A stretch of DNA of 64,000 bases from Helicoverpa zea (GCF_022581195.2 NC_061480.1:2046001-2110000); one strand, 5' to 3'; shown: positions 1 to 11,100, counted from the stretch's first letter. Notes: generated by a model from the letters alone, not told the origin. Translations and numbers: made by a program.

Positions 1-44
1 ATATCTGGCCTAGTCAATCTAGTTAAGTACAACCTGATAATCCT

Positions 45-180
45 TTTTAAGACTGGTTGTCAGACTGTCTGGCTTCTGACTACCCATAACGACTGCCAAA
101 GATGTTCAAATGACAGCCGGGACCCACCAATTTAGCATGTCTTATCATGAAGAGACAGTCGACCGGTTTAAAGGGCTTAT
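45..180 (-). repeat. SINE family A fragment, minus strand
   Basis: AAGACTGGTTGTCAGACTGT, GACTACCCATAACGACTGCC and GATGTTCAAATGACAGCCGG match the same stretch of the minus copies at 54405-54625 and 62930-63110. A helitron-like scrap (AAAGCCTATATGTCACTCGG) follows at 220-290. Confidence 0.75.
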
Positions 181-462
181 TACACTTGACTAAATTCAGT
201 CAGTTTAAGCCCTTAAACAAAATAAAGCCTATATGTCACTCGGGGATAGTCTAGCTCCCTAACAGTAAAATATTTTTTCAAATAGATTTTAGCATTGATA
301 TTTTTTGTAAAAATATACCGACCTTTAAATACACAAAAAAAAAAAAACATCGGTGTAGGTATACTAGTCTGTCTAATGAAGTATATTTTTTATTTACCTC
401 CTCTTTTTTGGGAAGTCGATAAAGAAACTTTCTTTATAATATAAATTTTCCTTCACCCCTAG

Positions 463-2587
463 ATACGACCCCCGGTTCGGCGACGCTTTCTGGAACAGCT
501 CTCGCTACGGCATGCTGCACTACCTCCTCAACATGATGACGTCGTGGGCCATCGTCTGCGACGTGTGGTACCTGCCCGCCATGACTCGCGCCGCCGACGA
601 GAGTGCCGTGGACTTCGCTAATAGGGTCAAAGCTGTTATTGCGAGGAGAGGAGGCCTTGTGGACCTTATGTGGTGAGTTTTACAGTAATGTCCCTTTTTG
701 GGGTCCAGTGTCCCTTTTGGAGGTCACTTTTGTCGCTTTTGGGGGTCACTTTTGCCTCTTTTGGGGGTCACTTTTGGCCCTTTTGGGGGTCAGTTTGACA
801 CTTTTTGGAGGTCACTGTCCCTTTATGGAAATAGTGTCATTTTGTTGGGGGCTTTTCGGCAAAAGGTAAGTATGTTCACTACCTGCTGAACATGATGACG
901 TCGTGGGCCATCGTCTGCGACGTGTGGTACCTGTCCGCCATGACTCGCGCCGCCGACGAGAGCGCCGTGGACTTCGCTAATAGGGTCAAAGCTGTTATCG
1001 CCAGGAGAGGAGGCCTTGTGGACATTATGTGGTGAGTTTTAGAACAATGTCCCTTTTTGGGGTCCAATGTCCCTTTTGGGGGTCGCTTTTGTCCTTTTTT
1101 GGGGTCAGCATGTCCATTTTTGGTGATAGTGTGTCTCTTTATGTTAGGAGGGGTTTTGTTAGGAGAGGAGGCCTTGTGGACCTTATGTGATGAGTTTTAG
1201 AGTAATGCCCGTTTTTGGGGTCACTGTGTCCCTTTTGTCTTTTTGGGGGTCTCTGTCCCTTTTTGGTGTCACTCTGTCCCTTTTTGGGGAAAGTGTCTTT
1301 TTGTTGGGGGTTTTCGGCAAGAGGAAGTATGTTCACTACCTCCTCAACATGATGACGTCGTGGGCCATCGTCTGCGACGTGTGGTACCTGTCCGCCATGA
1401 CTCGCGCCGCCGACGAGAGCGCCGTGGACTTCGCTAATAGGGTCAAAGCTGTTATCGCCAGGAGAGGTGAGTTCGGTAGAATTAGGGTCCCTCTGTTAGG
1501 AAGTTTAGTTTTTTTTAGGTGGGATTTCATTTTGTGAGTTTGTCTGCTGTGTATGGAACTTTGTTACTTTCATGGAATGGTGTTCCTTCGTTTAATAATT
1601 TTTGTTGTTTGATTAGGGATCTTAGGTGGTGCGTTTGTCGACAAAGGAAATTATGTCGCTTTTTAGGGAATAGTGTTCCTTTTTTTAGCAATTGGGGTCC
1701 TCGAGAAGGGGCTTTATTTATTAAGGTTTTCGTGACAAAGAACAATGTTGTTGTTTTAGGGAATTGTGTTTCTTTATTCTTTATTAAGGAATTGAGTTTT
1801 TGTTGAAATAATCTCATGTGGTAACAATGTAACAATGTTCCGTTGCTTTTTAAAGAATTTAGTTCCTTTAAGATGTGTTCCCACATGTTGTGAGGTTTCC
1901 ATCCTTACAAAAGTATTTACAAAATAGTAAAGAGTAAAGTTCTTTAAAGTTAGAATCTACATTTCTGCAGAGAACAAGGTTTTTTTAGGGAACCCAGTCC
2001 CCTTATTTTCAAAAACAAATATACCCATAGTCTGTTTTTTAATCTCGTAGACTAAATTGATACTTGCAAAATGTCAAACTTACAAATAAGGGTCAATTCC
2101 CACTGAAAGAGCAGCGGCCGGCAGCGGCCGTAATTGCAAGGGATTGAGCGCGAGCGCGGCGGGCCGCGCGGCGCCGCGCGGCGCCGCGCTCTTACATTTT
2201 CCGTGCTCTTACGGCCGCTGCCGGCCGCTGCTCTTTCAGTGGGAATTGACCCTAATGTTGCTAGCTTTTTTGTGCAGTGTTGTACTTACGATACCGGTTT
2301 GTTGAATCGTAACTTTTTATTTAAATTTGAAATAAACTGACAACACTCGTAATATCAGTTACAACTGGGTAAACGGTCTTTACCTTCTATTTTCGTTAAT
2401 ATATACACAGAAGCTGTTGATGTACCTTTACCAATAGATATACGTATAAAAAATAAATCCAGTTGTGTGTGTAATTAAAATATATTCTCTCTTTCCCAGG
2501 GACGGACAATTAAAACGAATGAAACCCAAAAAGGAATGGCGTGAGTTACAACAGGAGGAAATCAGTAAAAGACTAAAAGGCGAATAG
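463..2587 (+). CDS. Gpat4: Glycerol-3-phosphate acyltransferase 4 homologue, C-terminal exons (partial gene)
   Basis: Two exons encode the C-terminus of a GPAT3/4-type acyltransferase, the ER enzyme family that makes lysophosphatidic acid from glycerol-3-phosphate and acyl-CoA. Exon 463-672 starts after an AG acceptor with one base of a split codon and reads YDPRFGDAFWNSSRYGM, then a segment rich in MMTSWAIVCDVWYLPAMT, ending RRGGLVDLMW. It closes at a GTGAGT donor after ATG TG. Exon 2500-2587 follows a pyrimidine tract and CAG, completes the Trp codon, and reads DGQLKRMKPKKEWRELQQEE to KGE and TAG at 2585-2587. Both blocks match the known tail of vertebrate GPAT4 and its fly homologue, and the phases agree. 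The catalytic HX4D region must lie upstream of the window. The intron (673-2499) holds decayed copies of the first exon, a GTCCC/TTTTTGGGG minisatellite and a MITE. An AATAAA lies just past the stop, near 2598. Confidence 0.9.
871..1031 (+). pseudogene. Partial tandem copy 2 of the Gpat4 exon
   Basis: This stretch repeats the 3' part of the exon at 463-672, from HYLLNMMTSW through RRGGLVDIMW and the GTGAGT donor, shifted by 359 bases. It differs at Pro to Ser in WYLSAM, Leu to Ile near the end and some silent sites. The YDPRFGDAFWNSS half is replaced by low-complexity sequence. The donor keeps the right phase, but both nearby AG acceptors give an immediate stop in the required phase, so it looks unusable as an exon. 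Confidence 0.85.
1160..1190 (+). pseudogene. Short 3'-end fragment of the Gpat4 exon
   Basis: About 30 bases match the end of the Gpat4 exon (AGGAGAGGAGGCCTTGTGG and on to the donor). The donor GT has become GA (ATGTGATGAG), so this relic cannot splice. It lies between tandem copies 2 and 3. Confidence 0.7.
1328..1466 (+). pseudogene. Partial tandem copy 3 of the Gpat4 exon
   Basis: The copy reads KYVHYLLNMMTSWAIVCDVW through VKAVIARRG, nearly identical to copy 2 (shift 457 bases), and then breaks off at AGGAGAG followed by GTGAGT. An AG just upstream would give a compatible entry phase, but this donor leaves one extra base. Splicing to the last exon at 2500 would therefore shift frame and stop within a few codons. 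Treated as a decayed duplicate. Confidence 0.8.
1540..2086. other. Intronic AT-rich stretch with no recognised feature
   Basis: T-rich Gpat4 intron with recurring TTTAGGGAAT/GTTCCTTT phrases at 1660-1870. I see no exon, RNA gene or clear TIR element. Confidence 0.5.
2090..2252. mobile_element. Palindromic MITE, Harbinger-like, 163 bp
   Basis: The ends are inverted repeats of about 45 bases beginning GGGTCAATTCCCACTGAAAG, with a GC-rich centre (GCGGCGCCGCG type). It is flanked by TAA on both sides (2087-2089 and 2253-2255). A 3-bp TNA duplication and GG-initial termini fit the PIF/Harbinger superfamily; that assignment is inference. The element lies in the last Gpat4 intron. Confidence 0.8.
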
Positions 2588-2743
2588 TTTCTATAAATAA
2601 ATTCAGTGATTTTGGACTCTATTACCGCCCCGGGCGGAGTTGCGCGACGAGCGTAGTGTTGGGTGCATACCGAATTTGATATTGTGAACTTCGATATTTC
2701 AACGGCAAAAGGTTTTATTTCAAATAAAAAAACTTTAAAATTA

Positions 2744-3044
2744 TTCACTGGATACTGATAGTGTCAGTTAGTTATCTGTTAGATAATGGTATCTGCCAGA
2801 TAAAGCTGCTTATAATTTCAAATAAATAAAAAGAAGGTGAAAATTAACGTTAAGCCCGGTTTCACTGGATGCCGATGGTGTCAGTTAGTTATCTGATAGA
2901 TAATGGTATTTGCCAGATAAGGCTGCTTATAATTTCTGCCAGATATTGCAAACCGTAAGCATATGAAATGAAAAGTTATAGTTTATCTGTCAGATAAGTT
3001 TCAGATAGGCTCTCAGAGACCTTATCAGTAACCGGTGAAACTGG
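2744..3044. mobile_element. CAGATAA-type MITE with a partial duplicate of its left half
   Basis: The segment 2857-3044 has inverted ends: CGGTTTCACTGGATGCC on the left and a CAGTAACCGGTGAAACTGG-type end on the right. Inside are recurring GTTATCTGATAGATAA and CAGATAA motifs. The stretch 2744-2825 repeats the left half. The same family occurs at 30142-30684. Confidence 0.75.
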
Positions 3045-3339
3045 AAAAGCACTGTTATTTAAAAATGAATGTTTAACACATGTTTAAAAATATGTTGTAT
3101 AGACTATTTTAAACGTGTCAAAATTCTGTTGAACTTTTTGTAATATTTGGTAATTGAAAATTGAAAAAAAGGTGGAAATTAACCCCGATACAAAAAAATC
3201 AAGGAAATGTGATAGAATTGTGAACTTTTTCTAAGCTGGTTATTTATTACAATTTATGAAATGAAATGAATAGTAGTTTTTTTTTAATTTTACACGTAAA
3301 TTATATTGGGGTTATATTGATTTTCAATAAAAATTACAG

Positions 3340-3725
3340 TCAAGTGCGAAGGGTTCCGTACCTATAAAATGAAAAAAAAAAAATCATGTTTGTTATATAG
3401 GAGCCCCCTGAAATATTTATTCTATTCTACATAGTTTTTAGTATTTGTTATTATAGCGGCAATAGAAATACATCATCTGTGGAAATTTCAACTGTCCAAT
3501 TATTACAGTTCATGCGATACAGCTTGGTGACAGACGGACAGCAAAGTCTTAGTAATGGGGTCCTAATTTTTGGTATTGGGTTGCCCGGGTAACTGGGTTG
3601 AGGAGGTCAGATAGGCAGTCGCTCCATGCGGCACACTGGTACTCAGCTGCATCCGGTTAGACTGGAAGCCGACCCCAACATAGTTGGGAAAAGGCTGGGA
3701 CAATTATGTACGGAACCCTAAAAAC
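3340..3725 (+). repeat. GTGCGA...TACGGAACCCTAAAAA repeat with a SINE nested in it
   Basis: This starts with AGTGCGAAGGGTTCCGTACC and ends TACGGAACCCTAAAAA, the signature of a repeat very common in moths. It contains GGAGCCCCCTGAAATATTTA and an ACAGACGGACAG tract. A 3' piece of SINE family A (3574-3712) interrupts it. Other copies are at 38648-39211, 45530-45800, 45806-46550 and, on the minus strand, 53975-54200. Confidence 0.75.
3574..3712 (+). repeat. SINE family A, 3' fragment
   Basis: It has the conserved SINE-A body: GGGTTGCCCGGGTAACTGGG, GAGGAGGTCAGATAGGCAGT, CAGCTGCATCCGGTTAGACT and GGAAGCCGACCCCAACATAG, ending in GGGAAAAGGCT. Copies with the tRNA-like head are at 42292-43070 and 43957-44525. 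Confidence 0.85.
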
Positions 3726-4061
3726 AGCATTTTTGAGGTTTAAAAATATTCTTGTTACCGAATTTTTTATTTGCAAAATGTCTTGTTTTTATATAGGCTA
3801 GTATTTTTTAAATCAGACTTGCCTAACTCTTAGAGTACTCGCTTACAGCCATAAGGCCGTTTTTATAGAAAATTTGCATTTTTTTATTTATTTTTTACTG
3901 TATAGGAATAGGAAAACTTCATATTTTGCGAATAAAAAATTCTGTAATGAGGTTTTTCAAGTAGCAATAGATGATTTTTGTACAAACGTCAGCGAGTCAA
4001 CTTACCCAAATCTGTCAAATGTTACCAATCGAACATTAGCCTTCCACTATTGTTACGGATA

Positions 4062-4236
4062 GTCAGAAGCCAGTAAGTCTGACGCCAGTCTAACCAAGGG
4101 GTATTGGGTTGCCCGGGTAACTGGGTTGAGGAGGTCAGATAGGGCAGTTGCTTCTTGTAAAGCACTGGTACTCAGCTGCATTCGGTTAGACTGGAAGCTG
4201 ACCCCAACTGAGAAGGCTCGGCAGATGATGATATTG
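4062..4236 (+). repeat. SINE family A, 3' fragment
   Basis: Contains AGTCAGAAGCCAGTAAGTCT, the GGTTGCCCGGGTAACTGGG block, the GTCAGATAGG block and the CAGCTGCATTCGGTTAGACT block, ending near GATGATGAT. Confidence 0.85.
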
Positions 4237-4468
4237 TGATAAGGTAGATAATCTATTGAAGACATTTGACAGATTTAGGCAGACTTAACTTTTTTGTATT
4301 TATTAAATTATAGTATAGTGCTTTTTTACATTACCTATTTAAAATTGTTGATGATCAATAGGTTTAAATTCTTTCTTTTTGTTAATATTTGCTGCTAAAC
4401 TATGACACAAATGTCAGACATTTTTTTTACTTACAAAGACTATACTCTTTTTGAGTGAACACTAACTA

Positions 4469-4695
4469 TAGTTCGGCCATTCAGAGAATGCGTTCCTGAC
4501 ACGTCGCGATTGAACTGACGACGTAACTACATTCATTGATTATTGATATAATAATGTTGTTTTAATGCTCCTCAATTGTTAAAACGGTAAACAACCAGCA
4601 AAAATATTTTTATCGTAACTGCAACGCCATTGCAAAGTTACGTCGTCAGTTCAATCGCGACGTGTCAGGAACGCATTCTCTGAATGGCCGAACTA
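4469..4695. mobile_element. TA-duplicating MITE (family 1), 227 bp
   Basis: Terminal inverted repeats of about 58 bases begin TAGTTCGGCCATTCAGAGAA and run into GACACGTCGCGATTGAACTG. TA lies on each side (4467-4468 and 4696-4697), as expected for a Tc1/mariner-driven element. A second copy at 30189-30415 is the same length and differs at about one base that I could see, which suggests recent movement. Confidence 0.9.
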
Positions 4696-4919
4696 TAAAA
4701 GTGAACAATCTTGATACTTAGGACTTTTCACACAAATACATATTAAACAAATAAAATACTGCTTAAAATAATGATTCAAGTAATTGTCATTATTGTTTTT
4801 ACATTGATTTTTTGCTATTGAAATTAAATTAAATACGTTAATATACTGGCTAATAAATGTCGATTTGCACAAAGAAAAAAACAAAGTAAATAGAATAAAA
4901 ATGTTCGAGAATTAGAACA

Positions 4920-5915
4920 CCATATAAAAGTCAGTCATTACCATAGATGTAATATACTAAACAAGATTGCGCACGCTCAAAATATATATTTACAAAAATG
5001 AACTCCATTCCAACGCAATAAGGTACTAAATTGGTAGCATAATATACAGAGGCAAATCCGAGCCGAGAGGGATAGTTAGAACGGAGGCCGTTTGTCTCTT
5101 TCTAACACCTTGCCAGCATAAAAAAGTATTGTGATCAACAGTTTTGTCTTCCCAAAAAAAAATTGAATCACTTATATTTTTATCTTATTTTAACAATTAT
5201 AAGTCAACAAATTAATAACAATCGCATTAATTTATTCGTATTTATTATTAAAACATAAACAACATAAATTTTTATTTTGCTTTTTTTTATTTTCTAGCGG
5301 TAACCCTGAACATTCTTGGCGCGTAATCAGCATTTAAAATTTTGTTTATTTTTTTTTGTATTAAATCAATTTAAACTATTAAAATGGTGAAAAAGTGTTG
5401 CGTTTCTACTTGCAAAAGTGAATCCTATGGTGGTTGCAATATATCGTTCCACAGGTTAGCTAATAATAACATTTTCGTAAACCAAACAACTAGGGTGCCC
5501 ATGAATTCTTGTAACGAGTCAAAATATGGGTGATGGATTTTAAAACTGTTGTACTATTGTTATAGCTTCCCAAAAAATGAAGAAAGGTAACATAAACGGT
5601 TCAGCAGTCTATATGTAAAGCAAAAATACAAAAAAAAACAGTCTTCACTTCGAATCTTCCTGCTTTTATACTGCTAATTCCCGCTAATTATTAAAAGCCT
5701 ATATTAGTATTTTAAAGTCACAAACTGCGTAAGTTAACATTTCAACACCAATCTGTGTTTAATAATCTTAGCAAATTCGAATTTGTCTCACACAGCTTAA
5801 TCTCATAGTCACCCTATTAGAAAGGGACAGACGGCCTCTGTACTGTTTCACTCGGCTCGTTTTTTGGGTAAAGGTGCGCAGTCCTGTTTACCGTATTATG
5901 TCTATGGTCATTACA
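4920..5915. mobile_element. Decayed TIR transposon carrying a THAP-type exon relic
   Basis: Imperfect inverted ends can be traced: left ACCATAGATGTAATA...AAACAAGATTGCGCAC with CCGAGCCGAG and GAGGCCGTTTGTCTCTTTCT further in; the right end (5810-5910) carries the reverse complement with substitutions. Inside is a short THAP-like coding stretch at 5384-5454. THAP domains are the DNA-binding domains of P-type transposases, so a P-like origin is plausible. No transposase body remains. Boundaries are approximate. Confidence 0.55.
5384..5586 (+). pseudogene. THAP-domain N-terminal exon relic
   Basis: The ATG at 5384 opens MVKKCCVSTCKSESYGGCN then ISFHR-type sequence and a GTTAGC donor after 5454. 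A second micro-exon (5566-5586) after TATAG reads FPKNEE before GTAACA. Together these resemble the start of a THAP zinc-binding domain, whose first two cysteines (CxxxC spacing), FH and FPK motifs are visible. The later Cys/His pair and the AVPTIF-type end were not found, so I read it as a fragment from a P-element-like transposase or a THAP gene. Confidence 0.5.
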
Positions 5916-6269
5916 AACAACGGAAATTCTCCCTTGAAAACTGACAGCTGACAACTGAGTGCCTAGTGCGAGTTTTGCAAGTTAACTTTTTCGATGCGAA
6001 GAGTATCATACCATTGAATCACGTAGCACTTATCTTAGAATTGTTTATTTAATAAAGAATGTCATCAGTACTTGGTCGTATTACACTTGAGCTCACTTTT
6101 GCGAGTGTAATCATTATTAACCGTCAAAATGAATGAAGATGTCATATCTAAATCATGTGACGTAGCATACGACTCTTTATTTCAATAGACTAATAATTAC
6201 GTATCGAGTTGCGAAAGCTGTCAAAACTCGGAATCAGCACTCTGAGCAAAACATTCGATACTCCTAACT

Positions 6270-6440
6270 TTATCTCCGCTTTACACATGATGTTGTAAAT
6301 TATGAAAACGAAAAATGACTCCTGTGGCTAAACCACTGAATGGATTAAGTTATTTTTTTTACAATTCGCCATAGAATATCATGAAGTATATGTGATAGGA
6401 TTTAATGTGATTAGGTACGACACACCCGACATAAATAAGT
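6270..6440 (+). repeat. CGACACACCCGA-ended repeat (family P-rep)
   Basis: It contains TATGAAAACGAAAAATGACT, CTCCTGTGGCTAAACCACTG and AGAATATCATGAAGTATATG, and ends GATTAGGTACGACACACCCG. Copies are at 41840-42010 (+) and 26715-26910 (-); the end alone recurs at 27818-27853. The last two face each other as inverted ends of one element. Confidence 0.75.
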
Positions 6441-7189
6441 TTTACCTAAATTATATGAAAATTGTTTATTTTTAGTTAAGTGTTTACTCAAATGTAGTAA
6501 AGCTTTACTATGAGCGAGTGAAATATTGTAAACCATAATAAAATAGACTGATTATCTAGCATTTTTATTAAAAACTTACTTTCGCCAGCGGTTTCACCCG
6601 CGCCCACTGGGAACTACTTCGCGCAAACGGATAAAAGTAATTTTTAGCTTTCCTCGATAAATTGGCTATATGACACAAAATAATTTTTGAAATCGGCATA
6701 GTAGTTTCCGACATTAGCGCTTTCAAACAAACTCTAGTTTATATTTAACCCTATTTCAAGTAAAATTTTTTGTTTGTACCCTAAAGGCTCCGAAACTTGA
6801 ACCAATTTGAAAAATTCTTTCACTGTTGGGGCGCTACACTCTTCCCGAGTAACATAGGCTATATTTTATCCCGGTACGGGCAGTAGTTCCCACGGGACGC
6901 GCGTGAAACCGCGGTACTTCATAAGTCAAATATGGGTGAAGTCGCTGGGAACAGTTAGTATTATAAAATTCCAAAGGAAATATTGTAGTGATATTTAGTT
7001 TAAATATCAAATTCGGTATGATTTTACAAAGGACGAGTGAAGAAAGAAATGTGTAAGCAATATATTTTTTGATTGCTCAAATGTTGAACGAGGTGTAATC
7101 GCTAATACGAAAATAAATGTTGTAATATATTCTTTTTGGTGTTTTTTTTACCTTGCATACGTAAATCTCTGTCTCCAGTGTACCTACCA

Positions 7190-7925
7190 GTCTCTATGCC
7201 AAAGGACAATGCTCATGAAGTGTGAGAAAAAAACCCAGGCCCGGCGCAAAAGAAATGTAACTCAAATATAGGTAAAAATAAGTAATTAAATATTACATAG
7301 GGGGCATTATCGAAATCAGTGGCTATAAGTGTGAAATTGCTATTAGAATTTTAACATCTGCGCCACATTGCTACTCGAGATTTTAGAGGTAATATAATGT
7401 ATTAGTAAAAGGAACAGTAAACAGATACAGTTGTGGTTTAAGAGTGTACATAATGACATGTTTATGGCAACTTCTCCACTACTTTTACTTTTACAAGATA
7501 ATAGGATGGTAGAACTAAAACTATATGAATGTACTTGTCATTTTAATAATTACTTAACAGTCAGCGATTCTCTATTTCTAACACGACATGTTCCTCATGT
7601 CTAGCTTCACCCTAAGTAATATAAAACGCTCATGACGTGGGCGCAACAGCCCAATGTTCTCCTCCCATGAATACACAGAAGCTTATTACTTGCCATATTA
7701 CTTGTTTGTTGTTACAGATAGCACTTTAATTAAACTATAAGTCCCAGCTCATGTTACCCCTGTAAAAAAATCAAATAGCAATTTTACACATATCGCCATT
7801 GATTTCGATGATGCCTCTGCAGTATTTCATTACTTATTATTACCTATAATTTAAGTTACTTTGTTTTTGCGCCGAGCTTGGGTTTTTTTGACCATTGTCC
7901 TTTCATCTTCATCGATACAGCAGTT
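7190..7925. mobile_element. Foldback element with about 160-bp inverted arms
   Basis: The left arm (about 7200-7375) includes AAAAAACCCAGGCCCGGCGC, AAAAATAAGTAATTAAATAT and GCATTATCGAAATCAGTGGC. The right arm (about 7740-7920) is its diverged reverse complement. The centre has no convincing ORF. The superfamily is unknown. Confidence 0.65.
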
Positions 7926-8132
7926 TTACAAACAATAAAATTGAAATAACACTTTCGCTTTTAAAATAATCTATTAGAATTCAACACTTTTTTGTTAACT
8001 TTTGAGATGGAGATAAAAAATAAAATAATCGTTAAACATAGCACAATATATTTATTTCCATACATTTATACATACAAACATAATAATTATATTATTATTG
8101 CTTAGTGAAATCTTCACAGCTCTGCATAATCT

Positions 8133-11100
8133 TCAGAACTCATCGTTTTCAAAAGGATGGTACTTGTGTCCCAAAGACCTGAAAAAAGAAATAGAATTTA
8201 TTAGTTTACAAATAACTGTTTGGCAAATTCGCTAGTAATAGTTCCATGATCCACGTAGGCGTAAAGATAAAGATTTTGTAATGTGCGTAGATAGAACTAT
8301 TTCCTATGTGACTATATATCTATATGTATGTTAAAAATATTGTAATAAAATTGGTTATTCAAATATTAACATTCTTCCGTACGTCAAAGTTTAGAAAATC
8401 GCTACCTTCTTTTAGTCTAACTGATTTATGTCGAAAACTAGTTTTAAACGGTTTTAACTCAAGAAAAAAGTTGGTTAGGTTAGGGATCAACCGTTCTTGA
8501 GTTATGAAATTACATCGAGTAGTGATATGATTTTTTATAATAAATAAACTTACGCAGTCATAGGCACCAGTCGTCCGTTACAGTCGAAGGAGTCGATCAG
8601 ACTGACGTCCTCCTGTGACAGTTTGAAGTCGAAGACATTAAAGTTGCTCTCGATGCGCGACTTCGTTACAGACTTCGGGATTACGATTACTCCGCGGTCG
8701 ATTTGGTACCTGGGAACGAAAAAATAATTTTAATAATTATTTCTGGACACATTAATTAGATTTTTTGCTTTATTACTATTTCCGGCATATCTCAAGTATT
8801 TATTTCAACATTTTATTAATATAGTGGCAACAGAAATACGTCATCTGTGTACATAATAATTGTCTACTACAAACTATCATTTTTTTTTTGTGAAAATTTA
8901 AACTTTTTTGTGAAATAAACGCACAGAGGCGAGTACGCTGTGATCTTAATTTTACGGACCCCGCAGAACTCTTGCTTGAGCCATGGTTCAAGGAACCCGA
9001 ACGCCTCGCTAGTTAACCCATAACTGATCGTTTTGGTCACGCCCACCATACTTATTTGACCTAGAAGGCACCTGACCTACCTGCTTTATCATGCCTTGTT
9101 TGGAACCCGCCCATTTTTTGCAAAACTAAAAAATGTCGACACATTTTTCAAGGAACCCGATCGCCTCGATAGTTAACCCATAACTAATCGTCAAACTAAC
9201 CTGATGACAGCCCCGGATCTTCAATTTTTTTTAGGCGGGGCAAAAACTGAAAAATGTCGCCCCGCCTACCTACCTACTTATGTTTATTTTCACCAACGAA
9301 AGTCATTTTTTTGGTAGGTAAATGACTTAAAAAAATGTGTCCAAATAATTGTAGGCTCAAACTGTTGGCCAGGTTTAAGTTATAAAAGTCGAGACAGAAT
9401 AATGCAATTATTGTAAAAATTTGTGCGAGCGAAAGAAGCGCGCAAATTTTTTAATTTTGGGACAAAAAAGTTAATAAATTTTAAAAAGCGCTGTAAAGTA
9501 ACAAGCAGTCGGAAGCGCAAACTTTTTTGTTTTTGAGGACTCCATAAAAAATATTTTTTGCTACATTTGACTTATAAAATGTAATATAGCGTGGATTTGA
9601 GTCATGAAGTTATGAAAGTAACATATGTATAATATTGCGCGAGCGAAGCGAGCGCGAAATTTTTAGCCTACGACACAATATTAAGTGACTAAGTACATTG
9701 TAAAGCCACGCACTTTTTTTGAAGACTCACAAATTAAACTGGGAATTATGTACAAATAAAAAGAAACCGTGATTAGAGCGAGTGCCATTTGTGTTCGTTG
9801 ATTCGGTGCGTCAATAAAAATGATAAACCATCAGAAAAACAATACATACGTTGTCATTTAGTCGCGAGCGTAGCGAGCGAGAATTTTTTCACTTATTTGG
9901 AGGATGTTAAAAGTGAAAAATAATCAAAATGATCAATTAAACAAAGCGAAGGCGACTTTTTTAGAAACTTTGCTTGTCAGTATCATGATACAATGGAACT
10001 TCCTTATCAAACGGGTGTAATTTTTTCGAAATTTCCTGGTGGTGGGGCGCCCCTGAGACATACACACACCCTACACCATAGGTTAAGACGGCCCTGTAGG
10101 TAACAATTATGGTATTCTGTGATGTAGGATTTAAAATCAGGCAGCCGCCTGATTTTGCCGCCCCCTGAATTTGCCGCCCGGGGCATGGGCCCCGGCTTGC
10201 CCCCCCCTAGATCCGGGGCTGCCTGATGAGCACTTGAGCGACAGTCTTGCCGAGTCTGTCAGCAATGGCCTTGAGTTTTGGGTCATCCATGAGGCTGGGG
10301 TCTCCTGGCTTGGCCCAGGGTCTGTCAGGTGACCCCAGGGGAGAGTACGCTGTGATCTTAATGTTAACAAGCTATGTAGGCTTGACAGATGTGTCTAGGA
10401 TGCCGAACGCCTCGTTAGTTAACCCGTAACTAATCGTTTTGGTCACATATTTTAACCTAGAAGGCCGGGCCTACCTACTTTACTACGGCATTTTTTGCAA
10501 AACTAAAAAATGTCGACAGATTTTTTAAGGAACCCGAACGCCTCGTTAGGTAACCCGTTACTGATCGTTTTGGGTTTTTGACCTAGAAGGCGCCAGACCT
10601 ACCCCGCTTATTTTTTGTAAAACCAAAGAACCTCGACATATGTCTCAAAGAACCAAAACGACTCGTTAATTTACTCGTAACTGATAGTAAAACTAACCTG
10701 ATGAGCACTTGAGCGACAGTCTTGCCGAGTCTGTCAGCAATGGCCTTGAGTTTTGGGTCATCCATGAGGCTGGGGTCTCCTGGCTTGGCCCAGGGTCTGT
10801 CAGGTGACCCCAGCGGGGAGTAAGCCGTGATCTTAATGTTGCGCGCCTCGCAGAACTCTTTCAGACGGCGCTGGTTTAAGTAAGGGTGACATTCAACCTG
10901 TGGAGAGTTTTAAAGTCACGAATTAATTAATTTACAAGTTAAACATTTGTTTTTTTTTGCAAGTATTTTATAGATTAAAGACTTGACATCAATATGCTAA
11001 ATCGAATTAAAATGTAGACTAAAAATATGGAAAGTGTGATTATTTTACTATAATATGATTAAGTTAAATTAATACTAGCTTCTGTCAGTGGTTTCATATG

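Larger units (their letters stand above)
690..1310. repeat. GTCCC/TTTTTGGGGGTCA minisatellite around the exon copies
   Basis: Blocks at about 695-835, 1045-1135 and 1205-1300 are built from imperfect repeats of a roughly 20-base unit of the type CTTTTGGGGGTCACTTTTG. They lie between, and partly replace the start of, the duplicated Gpat4 exon fragments. Confidence 0.8.
8990..10690. repeat. AACCCGAACGCCTCGTTAG repeat units between exon-5 copies
   Basis: Units carrying AAGGAACCCGAACGCCTCGT, TAACCCGTAACTGATCGTTT, GACCTAGAAGGC and GCAAAACTAAAAAATGTCGA recur at about 8990, 9145, 10400, 10520 and 10650. Related pieces occur far away at 50135-50220 and 58650-58760, so the sequence is a dispersed repeat as well as part of the local tandem array. 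Confidence 0.7.

Noticed and set aside
871..1466. Mutually exclusive exons in Gpat4
   Set aside because: Copy 2 has no acceptor in the needed phase and copy 3 has a donor that shifts the frame, so the copies cannot replace the exon.
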